A stretch of DNA of 14,419 nucleotides from Bacillota bacterium (GCA_023398855.1 JAEWRS010000502.1:1-14419), one strand, 5' to 3'. Positions 1 through 6,908 are shown, counted from the stretch's first letter. Numbers and translations are program-made. The notes: generated by a model not told the origin, from the sequence alone.

Positions 1-1
1 G

Positions 2-538
2 GCTATGAGAGATGCACGCATGGCAGCAGAGGCAATTTTAGGCAAAAAGGCAGCGGTTGATTTTGATGATACTGTGGACAATTTAGGCAAGATTTATGAT
101 AAGCGGGGAATCCTTGAAGGAACCAAGGAATATACAGTGGAAGGCTCCAGATGCCTTGGCTGCTCCAATGTCTGTGAAAATTGCGCAGAGGTCTGTCCAA
201 ACCGTGCAAACCTTGCCTTGAATATTCCTGGATTATCCATGCATCAGATCGTTCATGTGGATTATATGTGTAATGAATGTGGAAACTGTAAGAGTTTTTG
301 TCCATATGACAGTGCCCCATATTTAGATAAGTTCACCCTGTTTGCTAACGAGGCTGATATGGAAAACAGCAAGAACGAAGGCTTTGTTGTATTAAATAAG
401 GAAGAGATTGCCTGCAAAGTGCGGTACCTTGGAAATATTCTTACATGGAAAGCCGGTGAAAAGGACAGTGTGATTCCGGAAGGGCTGAGAAAAGTCATGG
501 AAACTGTCTGTAAAGAGTATCATTATATTTTAGGATAG
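2..538 (+). CDS. ygfK: YgfK, putative selenate reductase-like Fe-S oxidoreductase, C-terminal part (5' truncated)
   Basis: The reading frame is already open at base 2, so only about the last 178 codons of a protein usually near 1000 residues are present. The first residues (GCT then MRDARMAAEAIL) look like the end of the glutamate-synthase-small-subunit-type FAD/NAD(P)H domain that precedes the tail in this family. Counting from the Met at base 5, two ferredoxin-like cysteine sets follow: C50, C53, C57, C60, C64-Pro, then C89, C92, C95, C99-Pro. These fit two [4Fe-4S] clusters passing electrons to or from a flavin. YgfK is encoded with selenium-dependent molybdenum hydroxylases and belongs to the anaerobic purine/urate degradation cluster of gut bacteria. 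The name selenate reductase is historical, and its exact substrate is not shown by the sequence. The next gene, hyuA, fits this context. The family call is firm; the reaction is not. Confidence 0.88.
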   Translation, partial: AMRDARMAAEAILGKKAAVDFDDTVDNLGKIYDKRGILEGTKEYTVEGSRCLGCSNVCENCAEVCPNRANLALNIPGLSMHQIVHVDYMCNECGNCKSFCPYDSAPYLDKFTLFANEADMENSKNEGFVVLNKEEIACKVRYLGNILTWKAGEKDSVIPEGLRKVMETVCKEYHYILG

Positions 539-579
539 ATATATCCTGAAGTATTAAGAAAATGAAATTTAGATGAATC

Positions 580-613
580 GGCGCAGTTGGAGATGCAGTT
601 TTCTCCCTGCGCC
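580..613 (+). terminator. 12-bp hairpin after ygfK, possible terminator or attenuator
   Basis: GGCGCAG (580-586) pairs with CTGCGCC (607-613), and GGAGA (589-593) pairs with TCTCC (602-606). Only TT (587-588) bulges out, and the loop is eight bases. The stem is G+C-rich and is followed by TTTCAATCTT, a broken T-run, so termination may be partial. It starts 41 bases after the ygfK stop. It could end ygfK transcription or be one arm of a structured leader for hyuA. Confidence 0.45.
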
Positions 614-640
614 TTTCAATCTTGGCAGATGGGATTCCTT

Positions 641-663
641 TCAGGGTTGCCCTTATGCCCTGA
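641..663 (+). other. Second hairpin in the ygfK-hyuA gap
   Basis: TCAGGG (641-646) and CCCTGA (658-663) form a perfect 6-bp stem around an 11-base loop, and two flanking T·G pairs can extend it. With the larger hairpin at 580-613 it makes a tandem structure in a 210-base gap that carries no convincing gene. Its function is unknown. It may be part of a regulatory leader for hyuA-yqeC. Confidence 0.3.
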
Positions 664-748
664 GGCGATGGGAAAAGATGAAAGAACAATCACACGGAAC
701 CAGAGAGAGGGCTGTGAAAGACCGAGACAGCGAAAAGAAAGGAAGTAG

Positions 749-2131
749 ATGTTTATGAAAACACTATTAAAGGGCGGAACCGTAGTGTCGGGAAGCGGCA
801 CCATTCATGCAGATGTTCTCATGGATAATGGAAAGATCCAGGCAGTGGAACCAGACATCCAGGCAGAGGGAGCAACGGTCATTGATGTAACTGGGAAGTT
901 TCTGTTTCCAGGATTTATCGACGCACACACTCATTTTGACCTCCATGTGGCAGGAACAGTAACTGCGGATAATTTTGAAACTGGAACAAAGGCTGCTTTG
1001 TCAGGCGGAACCACCATGATCATTGATTTTGCTACACAGTATCAGGGGGAAACCCTTAAGAAAGCGCTGGACAACTGGCATGAAAAAGCTGATGGAAATG
1101 CTTCCTGTGATTATGGCTTTCATCTGGCTATCTCCGACTGGAATCCTGACATCAAAAAGGAATTGGAAGAGATTGTTGAAAACGGTGTTTCATCCTTTAA
1201 GCTTTACATGACCTACGATGAAATGTACTTAAATGATAAGAAAATCTATCAGGTACTGAAGCGGCTGAAGGAAGTAGGCGGAATTGCCGGTATTCACTGC
1301 GAGAACATGGGCCTTATTGAGGCATTGAAAGAAGAGGAAAAAGCAAAAGGGAATTTATCTGTCAGTGCCCATAAAAGAACAAGGCCCGCTCCGGTAGAGG
1401 CGGAAGCAATCGGCAGGTTGCTTAAAATAGCCGGCCTGGCTGACACTCCGGTAATTATTGTCCATTTAAGCTCTGGAGAGGGCTATCAGGAAGTAAAATA
1501 TGCCAGAGAGAGGGGTCAGGAAATATATTTAGAAACCTGCCCCCAGTACCTTCTTATGAATGAAAGTGTTTATGATCTTCCCGGCTTTGAAGGCAGCAAA
1601 TATGTAATTTCTCCTACCATCAAGAAGGAAAAAGACAGCATCAGGCTGTGGAATGCAATACTTAAGAATCATATACAGACCATTGCTACGGACCACTGCA
1701 GCTTTACCACAAGCCAGAAGGCGGCTGGAAAAGAGGATTTTACAAAGATTCCCAACGGGATGCCCGGAGTGGAAACACGTCCGGTTCTTATGTACAGCTT
1801 TGGAGTTCTGGAGCACAACTTAAAGCTGGAGCAGATGTGCAGGCTGCTCTCTGAAAATGTGGCAAAGCTTTATGGCGTTTATCCCCAGAAGGGAGCCATT
1901 GCTCCGGGAAGTGATGGAGATATCGTTGTGTGGAACCCGGATACCCAGTGGACCATTTCCGTGGAAAATCAAGTGGCAAATGTGGATTACAGTCCTTTTG
2001 AAGGAACTGATGTTAAGGGAAGGGCGGAGCTTGTATTCTTAAAAGGTAATCTGGCTGCCAAAGATGGTCAGGTGGTTTTGGAGAAAACAGGTTCCTATGT
2101 CCCTAGAAAAAGGCGTATGGAGCTGTACTAA
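749..2131 (+). CDS. hyuA: Dihydropyrimidinase/hydantoinase-like cyclic amide hydrolase
   Basis: This 460-residue amidohydrolase is the usual length for dihydropyrimidinase/D-hydantoinase, which opens cyclic ureides such as dihydropyrimidines and hydantoins. The binuclear metal site is complete: H60 and H62 (DAHTHFD), the Lys expected to be carbamylated, K151 (SSFKLYMTY), H183 (GIHCEN), H239 (IVHLSSGEG) and D315 (ATDHCS). Y156 sits where the family's substrate-binding Tyr lies. The protein is probably cytosolic. Homologues (HyuA/HydA) are encoded beside ygfK, ssnA and xanthine-dehydrogenase genes in anaerobic purine/urate clusters, so a ring amide formed during purine breakdown is a likely substrate; that is inference. 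Starts at 749 and 755 are both in frame. The ribosome site AAGGAAG (739-745) is 3 bases from the first and 9 from the second, so 755 may be the true start. The stop overlaps yqeC in TAATG. Confidence 0.9.
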   Translation: MFMKTLLKGGTVVSGSGTIHADVLMDNGKIQAVEPDIQAEGATVIDVTGKFLFPGFIDAHTHFDLHVAGTVTADNFETGTKAALSGGTTMIIDFATQYQGETLKKALDNWHEKADGNASCDYGFHLAISDWNPDIKKELEEIVENGVSSFKLYMTYDEMYLNDKKIYQVLKRLKEVGGIAGIHCENMGLIEALKEEEKAKGNLSVSAHKRTRPAPVEAEAIGRLLKIAGLADTPVIIVHLSSGEGYQEVKYARERGQEIYLETCPQYLLMNESVYDLPGFEGSKYVISPTIKKEKDSIRLWNAILKNHIQTIATDHCSFTTSQKAAGKEDFTKIPNGMPGVETRPVLMYSFGVLEHNLKLEQMCRLLSENVAKLYGVYPQKGAIAPGSDGDIVVWNPDTQWTISVENQVANVDYSPFEGTDVKGRAELVFLKGNLAAKDGQVVLEKTGSYVPRKRRMELY

Positions 2132-2973
2132 TGGGAGTGAAACGTGTTTATACCATGAAAGACAAAGAAGGCCGGCCGGGGGTGACAAGGAGGGCTTCCC
2201 TGTGGGAAGCTCTGGGTTTTCCGCTTAAGGAACATATGGTTCTTTCCTTTACCGGCGGAGGTGGTAAGACCAGCGCAATGTTTGCCCTGGCTGATGAACT
2301 GGCTGGAATGGGAAAACACGTGCTGGTTACCACCAGTACTCATATCTTTTATCCTGAGGACCGGGATGTAGTGCTGGCAGACCGGGCTGAGACCCTTGAG
2401 GAATTTCTTAAGGGCCGGGAAAAATGGAATTCCGGCTGCAGCGGTCAGGTTCTGGTAACAGGCCTGCCTGCAGGCGGGGGAAAGTTAAAAGGCATGGATC
2501 TTAAGGAAATGGAGCTGCTGCCTGATTTTGCAGATGTGCTTCTTATAGAGGCCGACGGAGCAAAACGTCTGCCTCTGAAGCTTCCAAGGGATGGCGAGCC
2601 TGTAATTTTAGATGGTACTTATGGGGTTATTGGCTGCGCGGGGCTGGATGCCATCGGCGGCTCCTGGAAAGAGCAGTGTTTCCGGTGGGAGCTTGCAGAA
2701 AAGGTATTTGGCTGGCAGCTGGAAAATAGCCGGATCACCCCGGCACAGGCTGCCATGGTACTGAAAAGCAGTCAGGGAACCAGAAAGGGAGCGGAGTCCA
2801 TGGAGTACCGGATTTTGCTGAATAAAGCCGATAATAAGTCCAGGATAGCCAATGGGGTCCGAATTGCAGATGCCCTGGGGGAAGAATGGAGCGGACACTG
2901 TGTGATGACTAGTTTTTTGTATCGTAGAGAAGGATCAGAATGGAAGAAAAAAAGCAGCAGAGAAGTAATCTGA
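2131..2973 (+). CDS. yqeC: Putative selenium-dependent hydroxylase accessory protein YqeC
   Basis: At 280 residues this is slightly longer than E. coli YqeC. It has a P-loop-like nucleotide site (FTGGGGKT, residues 40-47), a TTSTHIFYP segment after the first strand-helix unit, the strongly conserved EADGAKRLPLK block (140-150) and NKAD (231-234), which resembles a GTPase base-recognition motif. YqeC proteins occur almost only with selenium-dependent molybdenum hydroxylases. They are thought to act in maturation of that enzyme class, perhaps in handling the labile selenium or the cofactor, but the biochemical step has not been settled. The start at 2131 shares one base with the hyuA stop (TAATG), and GGAG at 2119-2122 lies 8 bases upstream, so the two genes are probably translationally coupled. 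The 3' end overlaps the regulator gene by 34 bases. Confidence 0.88.
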   Translation: MGVKRVYTMKDKEGRPGVTRRASLWEALGFPLKEHMVLSFTGGGGKTSAMFALADELAGMGKHVLVTTSTHIFYPEDRDVVLADRAETLEEFLKGREKWNSGCSGQVLVTGLPAGGGKLKGMDLKEMELLPDFADVLLIEADGAKRLPLKLPRDGEPVILDGTYGVIGCAGLDAIGGSWKEQCFRWELAEKVFGWQLENSRITPAQAAMVLKSSQGTRKGAESMEYRILLNKADNKSRIANGVRIADALGEEWSGHCVMTSFLYRREGSEWKKKSSREVI

Positions 2974-3296
2974 AGTATCATTTAAAGCTTCGTGTTTATT
3001 ATGAGGAGCGAAATTTTGGTCCAGGGGTGGTAGAATTAATGAAGCTTGTGAGAGAGAGAGGATCCCTTTCGGCAGCCTGCCAGGAGCTTCATATGGCTTA
3101 TTCTAAGGCCTGGAAGATCATCAACAAGGCGGAAAAAGATCTGGGATTTTCCCTGATGGAAGGGCGAAGGGGAGGAGAAAACGGAGGCACTACCGTTTTG
3201 ACCCCGCAAGGAAAAACATTCTTAGAGCAGTATCTGGCCTTTTCTGAAGCAGTGGAGGCGGCAGCAGAAGAATTATTTTACAAATATTTTCCCTGA
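2940..3296 (+). CDS. ModE-like winged-helix regulator, DNA-binding domain only
   Basis: This 118-residue protein matches the N-terminal DNA-binding half of ModE: a helix-turn-helix containing RGSLSAACQELHMAYSKAWKIIN, here residues about 37-60, then a wing with EGRRGGENGGTTVLTPQGKTFLEQY. ModE of E. coli has in addition two molbindin (MOP) domains that bind molybdate. These are absent here, so the effector, if any, is unknown. It is likely a dimeric repressor or activator of the adjacent molybdenum-cofactor genes. Its start is supported by AGAAGGA (2928-2934), 5 bases upstream, and lies inside the end of yqeC, so it is probably made from the hyuA-yqeC message. The promoter of the following operon begins inside its last codons, and an 18-base palindrome lies 39 bases past its stop, a natural candidate operator. 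Confidence 0.85.
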   Translation: MEEKKQQRSNLKYHLKLRVYYEERNFGPGVVELMKLVRERGSLSAACQELHMAYSKAWKIINKAEKDLGFSLMEGRRGGENGGTTVLTPQGKTFLEQYLAFSEAVEAAAEELFYKYFP

Positions 3297-3305
3297 TGAT
3301 ATAAT
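3277..3305 (+). promoter_or_regulatory. Strong sigma-A-type promoter for the molybdenum-cofactor operon
   Basis: TTTACA (3277-3282) matches five of six bases of the -35 consensus. After an exact 17-base spacer comes a perfect TATAAT (3300-3305). The predicted transcript start is near 3312. The -35 box lies within the last codons of the ModE-like gene, so the promoter gives the downstream operon its own start separate from hyuA-yqeC. Confidence 0.65.
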
Positions 3306-3335
3306 GAAGAACCATGGAAATTTTTGCAGGAGGGA

Positions 3336-3353
3336 TATTCTCACATGAGAATA
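3336..3353 (+). promoter_or_regulatory. Perfect 8-bp inverted repeat, candidate operator or leader hairpin
   Basis: TATTCTCACATGAGAATA is two 8-base arms around CA. It lies about 24-41 bases after the predicted start of the promoter at 3277-3305 and before the molybdopterin-binding gene. As DNA it could be bound by the adjacent ModE-like regulator. As RNA it could fold with an ACAT loop and hide the ATG at 3345. Its sequence is not the E. coli ModE site, so the link to the regulator rests on position and symmetry alone. Confidence 0.45.
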
Positions 3354-3401
3354 ACAGACTCCGTCAGATACGAAAGGAGAGGGGAATATGAAAGAAATTA
3401 A
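3345..3401 (+). other. Possible 18-codon leader ORF
   Basis: AGGAGGG (3328-3334) is a full-strength ribosome site with no annotated gene at the right distance. The ATG at 3345, ten bases on, opens an 18-codon frame (MRITDSVRYERRGEYERN) whose stop lies 14 bases past the start of the next gene, in another frame. The ATG sits in the palindrome at 3336-3353. Five Arg in 18 residues is notable. It may be a regulatory leader, or the ribosome site may be fortuitous. Confidence 0.25.
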
Positions 3402-4422
3402 AACCACAGATGCGGCAGGACAGGTGCTCTGCCATGATATGACCCAGATCATACCTGGAGTCATAAAGGATGCAAGATTCAGGAAAGGCCATATAGTTAC
3501 TGAGGAAGATATACCAGTGCTTTTGTCCATGGGAAAAGAACATATTTTTGTATGGGAAAAGGATGATTCCCTGTATCATGAAAATGAAGCAGCCGAAATC
3601 CTTTGCAGCCTCTGTTTAAATGACAATATGGACAGGGGAGAGGTAAAGGAAGGCAAAATTGAATTGAAAGCAACAGTCCGGGGCCTTTTAAAAATAGATA
3701 CCGGGCTTTTGGATAAAATAAACAGTCTGGGAAACATGATGATTGCTTCCAGACATCCCAATACGACCGTAGAGCCTGGGGACAAGCTATGTGGAACCAG
3801 GATTATTCCTCTTGTCATTGAAAAGGAAAAGATGGAAGCTGTCAAAGATATTTGCGGCGGAAAGAAGATCTTTTCCATACTTCCTTTTTCAGATAAAAAG
3901 GTAGGTCTGGTGACCACTGGAAGCGAGGTTTATCACGGAAGGATTAAAGATTCCTTTGGCCCTGTCCTAAAGGCAAAGGTGGAAGAGTTTGGAGGAGAGA
4001 TTCTGGGTCAGACGATCACGGATGATATACCGGAGCACACTACAGAAGCGATTCTTGAGCTTATCCGGCGGGGGGCTGATATGGTCCTTGTCAGCGGAGG
4101 AATGAGTGTTGATCCGGATGACAAGACACCTCTTGCTATCCGCAATACAGGAGCAGAAGTGATATCCTATGGCGCTCCCGTCCTTCCCGGAGCCATGTTC
4201 TTGCTTTCTTATTACAGAAAGAACGGGAAGAACATACCAATAGCAGGGCTTCCTGGATGCGTCATGTACTCCAAGAGGACGGTATTTGATCTGGTGCTGC
4301 CAAGGCTTATGGCTGATGATCCGGTGGCAAAGGAAGATCTGGACAAGCTGGGAAAGGGAGGACTTTGTCTTTCCTGTGATGTCTGTTATTATCCAAACTG
4401 TGGGTTTGGTAAGGGGTGGTAA
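3388..4422 (+). CDS. Molybdopterin-binding MoeA/MogA-fold protein with cysteine-rich tail
   Basis: This 344-residue protein has a short MoeA-like N-terminal segment (residues about 5-55, AAGQVLCHDMTQIIPG), a middle region, and a MoCF_biosynth (MogA/MoeA) domain from about 168: VGLVTTGSEVYHGRI, then SGGMS at 236-240 followed by DPDD (242-245), and a GAPVLPGAMF ... GLPGC region. It is shorter than classical MoeA (about 400). The end carries C327, C330, C333 and C338 (CDVCYYPNCGFG), which could bind a metal or an Fe-S cluster. MoeA uses this fold to insert molybdenum into adenylylated molybdopterin. This variant, seen with selenium-dependent molybdenum hydroxylase genes in Firmicutes, may do the same or act in cofactor delivery. 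It is probably the first gene of the operon. Its ribosome site is AAAGGAG (3373-3379), 8 bases before the ATG. Confidence 0.82.
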   Translation: MKEIKTTDAAGQVLCHDMTQIIPGVIKDARFRKGHIVTEEDIPVLLSMGKEHIFVWEKDDSLYHENEAAEILCSLCLNDNMDRGEVKEGKIELKATVRGLLKIDTGLLDKINSLGNMMIASRHPNTTVEPGDKLCGTRIIPLVIEKEKMEAVKDICGGKKIFSILPFSDKKVGLVTTGSEVYHGRIKDSFGPVLKAKVEEFGGEILGQTITDDIPEHTTEAILELIRRGADMVLVSGGMSVDPDDKTPLAIRNTGAEVISYGAPVLPGAMFLLSYYRKNGKNIPIAGLPGCVMYSKRTVFDLVLPRLMADDPVAKEDLDKLGKGGLCLSCDVCYYPNCGFGKGW

Positions 4423-4437
4423 ATACTGTTAGGTAAC

Positions 4438-4463
4438 GGTTAAAAAGAACATGTCTTTTAACC
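4438..4463 (+). other. Inverted repeat between the molybdopterin-binding gene and moaC
   Basis: GGTTAAAA (4438-4445) and TTTTAACC (4456-4463) are perfectly complementary, and two more pairs form if one A is bulged. The repeat lies in a 102-base gap, the largest inside this otherwise tight operon. No T-run follows, so it is not a typical terminator. RNA processing, partial attenuation or protein binding are possible roles. Confidence 0.3.
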
Positions 4464-4524
4464 TTGAATATGTGGATCAGTTGGGTATGGAGGAATATCC
4501 GCCTGATTCAGCAGGAGGCAGAAT

Positions 4525-5025
4525 ATGAAGGGACTTACACATTTTGATGAACAGGGAAATGCCCGCATGGTGGACGTAGGTGAGAAGGCTGAGACAGACA
4601 GGATAGCAGTTGCACATGGGTTTATTACAGTCAATGAAGAAGTTTTCAGTGCCATTTCCTTTGGCAGCGCCAAAAAAGGAGATGTCCTGGGAGTGGCCAG
4701 GGTGGCAGGGATCATGGGAGCAAAGAGGACCTCTGAGCTGATACCCTTATGCCATGGACTGATGCTTACAAAATGCGCGGTGGAGTTTGTGCTTCATCAG
4801 GATACGCTTTCGGTAGAGGCGGTCTGTACCGTCAAGACCCAGGGAAAGACCGGAGTGGAGATGGAAGCCATGACCGGAGTAAATATAGCGCTGCTGACTA
4901 TTTACGATATGTGTAAGGCAATGGACCGTGGAATGGCCATGGGCGGCATCTGCCTGATAAAAAAGGATGGCGGTAAAAGCGGACTCTACGAAAAGGATTC
5001 TGATGACAGAGGGAGTAGATCATGA
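4525..5025 (+). CDS. moaC: Cyclic pyranopterin monophosphate synthase MoaC
   Basis: MoaC acts after MoaA and converts 3',8-cyclo-7,8-dihydro-GTP to cyclic pyranopterin monophosphate (cPMP) in the cytosol. At 166 residues it is close to the family length. It shows [18 protein letters not shown] at the N-terminus, [22 protein letters not shown] (108-119) and the closing [10 protein letters not shown]. Residues K51, H77, D128 and K131 fall at the same numbers as functionally important residues of E. coli MoaC, so the enzyme is probably active. A 13-residue tail after KDGGKSG is variable. AGGAGG (4513-4518) is 6 bases before the ATG. The stop overlaps the moaA start in ATGA (5022-5025), which indicates translational coupling of the two enzymes of this step. 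Confidence 0.97.
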   Translation: MKGLTHFDEQGNARMVDVGEKAETDRIAVAHGFITVNEEVFSAISFGSAKKGDVLGVARVAGIMGAKRTSELIPLCHGLMLTKCAVEFVLHQDTLSVEAVCTVKTQGKTGVEMEAMTGVNIALLTIYDMCKAMDRGMAMGGICLIKKDGGKSGLYEKDSDDRGSRS

Positions 5026-5990
5026 AAGACAGCTGTAACAGAACCATTGATTATATCAGGATTTCCGTTACGGACAGGTGCAATTTAAGGTGCCTTTACT
5101 GCATGCCAGAGGAGGGGGTCATTCCTTTGCGCCATGAAGATATTCTTACTTACCAGGAAATCATAAGAATCTGTAAGGCAGGCGCCCGTCTTGGTATCCG
5201 AAAAGTAAAGGTAACGGGCGGAGAGCCTTTGGTGAGAAAGGACATAGAGGTTTTGATCAAAGAACTGACCTCCATTCCGGGAATACAGGATGTGACTATG
5301 ACCACCAATGGGTGCCTGTTAAAGGAAAAGGCGGCCGCATTAAAGACTGCAGGCTTATCCAGTGTCAATGTAAGCTTAGATACACTGAATCCCCTACGCT
5401 TTGCCAGAATCACCAGGCGGGACTGCTTTGAGTCTGTTTTGGAAGGAATTGATAGCGCATTGGCAGCAGGGCTGAAGGTAAAGATCAACTGTGCGGTTAT
5501 GGAGGAGCTGACAAAAGAAGATGTGCTGGCTTTAGCCCGCTTTTCTATGGAGCGCAGAATTCCGGTCCGTTTTATTGAGATGATGCCCATAGGACAGGGA
5601 AAGAATTATAAGGCAATGGAAAATGATGATTTGGCAGAGATATTAAGGGAAACCTATGGTGAGCTTAGAGTGAGCCAGGAAGTAAAGGGGAACGGACCTG
5701 CTGTTTATTATACATGGGGAGATGGAACCGGTTTTGTGGGATTTATCAGCGCTGTCAGCCATAAATTCTGCAGTTCCTGCAACCGGGTAAGGCTGACCTC
5801 TGACGGCTTTTTAAAGCTTTGTCTGGACAGCCCTGCCGGAGTGGATTTAAAAGAGCCTTTGCGCGGCGGAATATCCGACGACGCTCTTTTGGAGCTGATG
5901 GATGAAAGTATCAGGATTAAACCGGTAAGCCATCATTTTGAAGAAGATTGTGGAGAAACAACCCTTAACATGAATCAAATAGGAGGATAA
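5022..5990 (+). CDS. moaA: GTP 3',8-cyclase MoaA (radical SAM)
   Basis: MoaA begins molybdenum-cofactor synthesis by radical S-adenosylmethionine cyclisation of GTP. The 322-residue protein has the N-terminal SAM [4Fe-4S] motif C20, C24, C27 ([15 protein letters not shown]), the SAM-binding [10 protein letters not shown] region, and the second, GTP-binding [4Fe-4S] cluster at C250, C253 and C267 ([19 protein letters not shown]). It ends in Gly-Gly, the conserved tail needed for MoaA activity. All key residues are present, so an active enzyme is expected; both clusters are oxygen-sensitive, which suits an anaerobe. It follows moaC with an ATGA overlap. The bases coding for the last Gly-Gly also form the ribosome site of the MOSC gene downstream. 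Confidence 0.97.
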   Translation: MKDSCNRTIDYIRISVTDRCNLRCLYCMPEEGVIPLRHEDILTYQEIIRICKAGARLGIRKVKVTGGEPLVRKDIEVLIKELTSIPGIQDVTMTTNGCLLKEKAAALKTAGLSSVNVSLDTLNPLRFARITRRDCFESVLEGIDSALAAGLKVKINCAVMEELTKEDVLALARFSMERRIPVRFIEMMPIGQGKNYKAMENDDLAEILRETYGELRVSQEVKGNGPAVYYTWGDGTGFVGFISAVSHKFCSSCNRVRLTSDGFLKLCLDSPAGVDLKEPLRGGISDDALLELMDESIRIKPVSHHFEEDCGETTLNMNQIGG

Positions 5991-5994
5991 GCAC

Positions 5995-6438
5995 ATGGGA
6001 AAGGTAATGGCTGTCTGTATCAGTGAAAAAAAAGGAACTCAAAAAACCAGAGTTGATGAAGGAAATTTTATAGAAGAATATGGAATCCAGGGAGATGCCC
6101 ATGCAGGCAAATGGCACCGGCAGGTGAGTCTTTTATCCTTTGATACCATTGAGGATTTTAAGGCAAGAGGTGCTGAAATCGGTAATGGAGCATTTGGGGA
6201 GAACGTGATTGTCCAGGGCATTGATCTGATCCATCTTCCTATTGGCACAAGGTTAGCATGCAAAGACATACTTTTGGAAGTTACCCAGATTGGGAAGGAA
6301 TGTCACAGCCACTGCGAAATATACAAAAAGATGGGAGAATGCATTATGCCCACCAATGGGATCTTTACAAGAGTTCTTCATGGAGGAATGATGAAGGAAG
6401 GAGATGAGATAACCGTATGTACCGAGCTGGAATCGTAA
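5995..6438 (+). CDS. MOSC domain-containing protein
   Basis: This 147-residue protein is a stand-alone MOSC (molybdenum cofactor sulfurase C-terminal) domain. It has IQGDAHAGKWHRQVSLLS (residues about 31-48), GAFGENVIVQGIDL (about 66-79) and the cysteine block GKECHSHCEI with C103 and C107, followed by C116. MOSC domains bind molybdenum cofactor and are thought to pass it, or sulfur carried on a conserved Cys, to enzymes. Here it is placed between moaA and mogA, and fused MOSC-MogA/MoaB proteins are known in Clostridia, which supports a joint role with its neighbour in handling molybdopterin. The exact reaction is unknown. AGGAGG (5981-5986) lies 8 bases before the start and inside the end of moaA. 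The 3' end overlaps mogA by 22 bases. Confidence 0.88.
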   Translation: MGKVMAVCISEKKGTQKTRVDEGNFIEEYGIQGDAHAGKWHRQVSLLSFDTIEDFKARGAEIGNGAFGENVIVQGIDLIHLPIGTRLACKDILLEVTQIGKECHSHCEIYKKMGECIMPTNGIFTRVLHGGMMKEGDEITVCTELES

Positions 6439-6908
6439 CCTTAAGTGATAAAGGAGCCGCAGGGCAGAGGGAAGACATTAGCGGATCAGTCATAAGAGAG
6501 ATACTGGAAGAGGCTGGATATGAGGTGGTCAGCTACAGACTTTTGGCTGATGAAGAAGAGGGGATTAAGGAAGAACTGGTGCGCTTATGTGATGCAGTGC
6601 AATGCGATCTGGTCCTGACTACAGGAGGAACCGGTTTTTCTCCCAGGGATGTGACTCCGGAGGCTACCCTTTCCGTTGCAGACCGCAATGCGCCAGGAAT
6701 TGCCGACGGGATACGGGCTTACAGCATGACAGTAACCAAAAGAGCTATGTTAAGCAGAGGAGTCAGTGTTATCCGGGGATCAACCCTCATCATCAATCTT
6801 CCAGGAAGTCCCAAAGCAGTAAGAGAGAGCCTGGAATACATTCTGGACACTCTGCCCCATGGATTGGAGGTCCTTTCAGGCAGAGGCGGAGAATGTGCCA
6901 GAAAATAA
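6417..6908 (+). CDS. mogA: MogA/MoaB-type molybdopterin adenylyltransferase
   Basis: The 163-residue protein is a single MoCF_biosynth domain. MogA transfers AMP from ATP to molybdopterin, activating it for molybdenum insertion by MoeA-type proteins. Visible signatures are the N-terminal AGIVTLSDKGAAGQREDISG, the active-site TTGGTGFSPRDVTPE (68-82), with the Asp at 78 expected to act in catalysis, and INLPGSPKAVRESL (about 126-139). MogA and MoaB cannot be separated safely from sequence alone; the RDVTPE form fits both. Its start lies inside the MOSC gene and the nearest ribosome site, AAGGAG (6398-6403), is a rather long 13 bases away, so translation may depend on coupling to the MOSC gene. 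Confidence 0.93.
   Translation: MYRAGIVTLSDKGAAGQREDISGSVIREILEEAGYEVVSYRLLADEEEGIKEELVRLCDAVQCDLVLTTGGTGFSPRDVTPEATLSVADRNAPGIADGIRAYSMTVTKRAMLSRGVSVIRGSTLIINLPGSPKAVRESLEYILDTLPHGLEVLSGRGGECARK

Noticed and set aside
539..748. Molybdenum-cofactor or purine riboswitch
   Set aside because: Hairpins are clear, but I could not match a known riboswitch consensus by eye, so no class is named.
573..758. 61-codon frame in the ygfK-hyuA gap
   Set aside because: No ribosome site, Arg/Trp-rich composition unlike neighbours, runs through both hairpins and into hyuA. More likely non-coding leader.
4451..4528. 25-codon frame before moaC whose TGA overlaps the moaC ATG
   Set aside because: No ribosome site before its ATG, and any ATGA start has a stop in that frame; 25 open codons are expected by chance.
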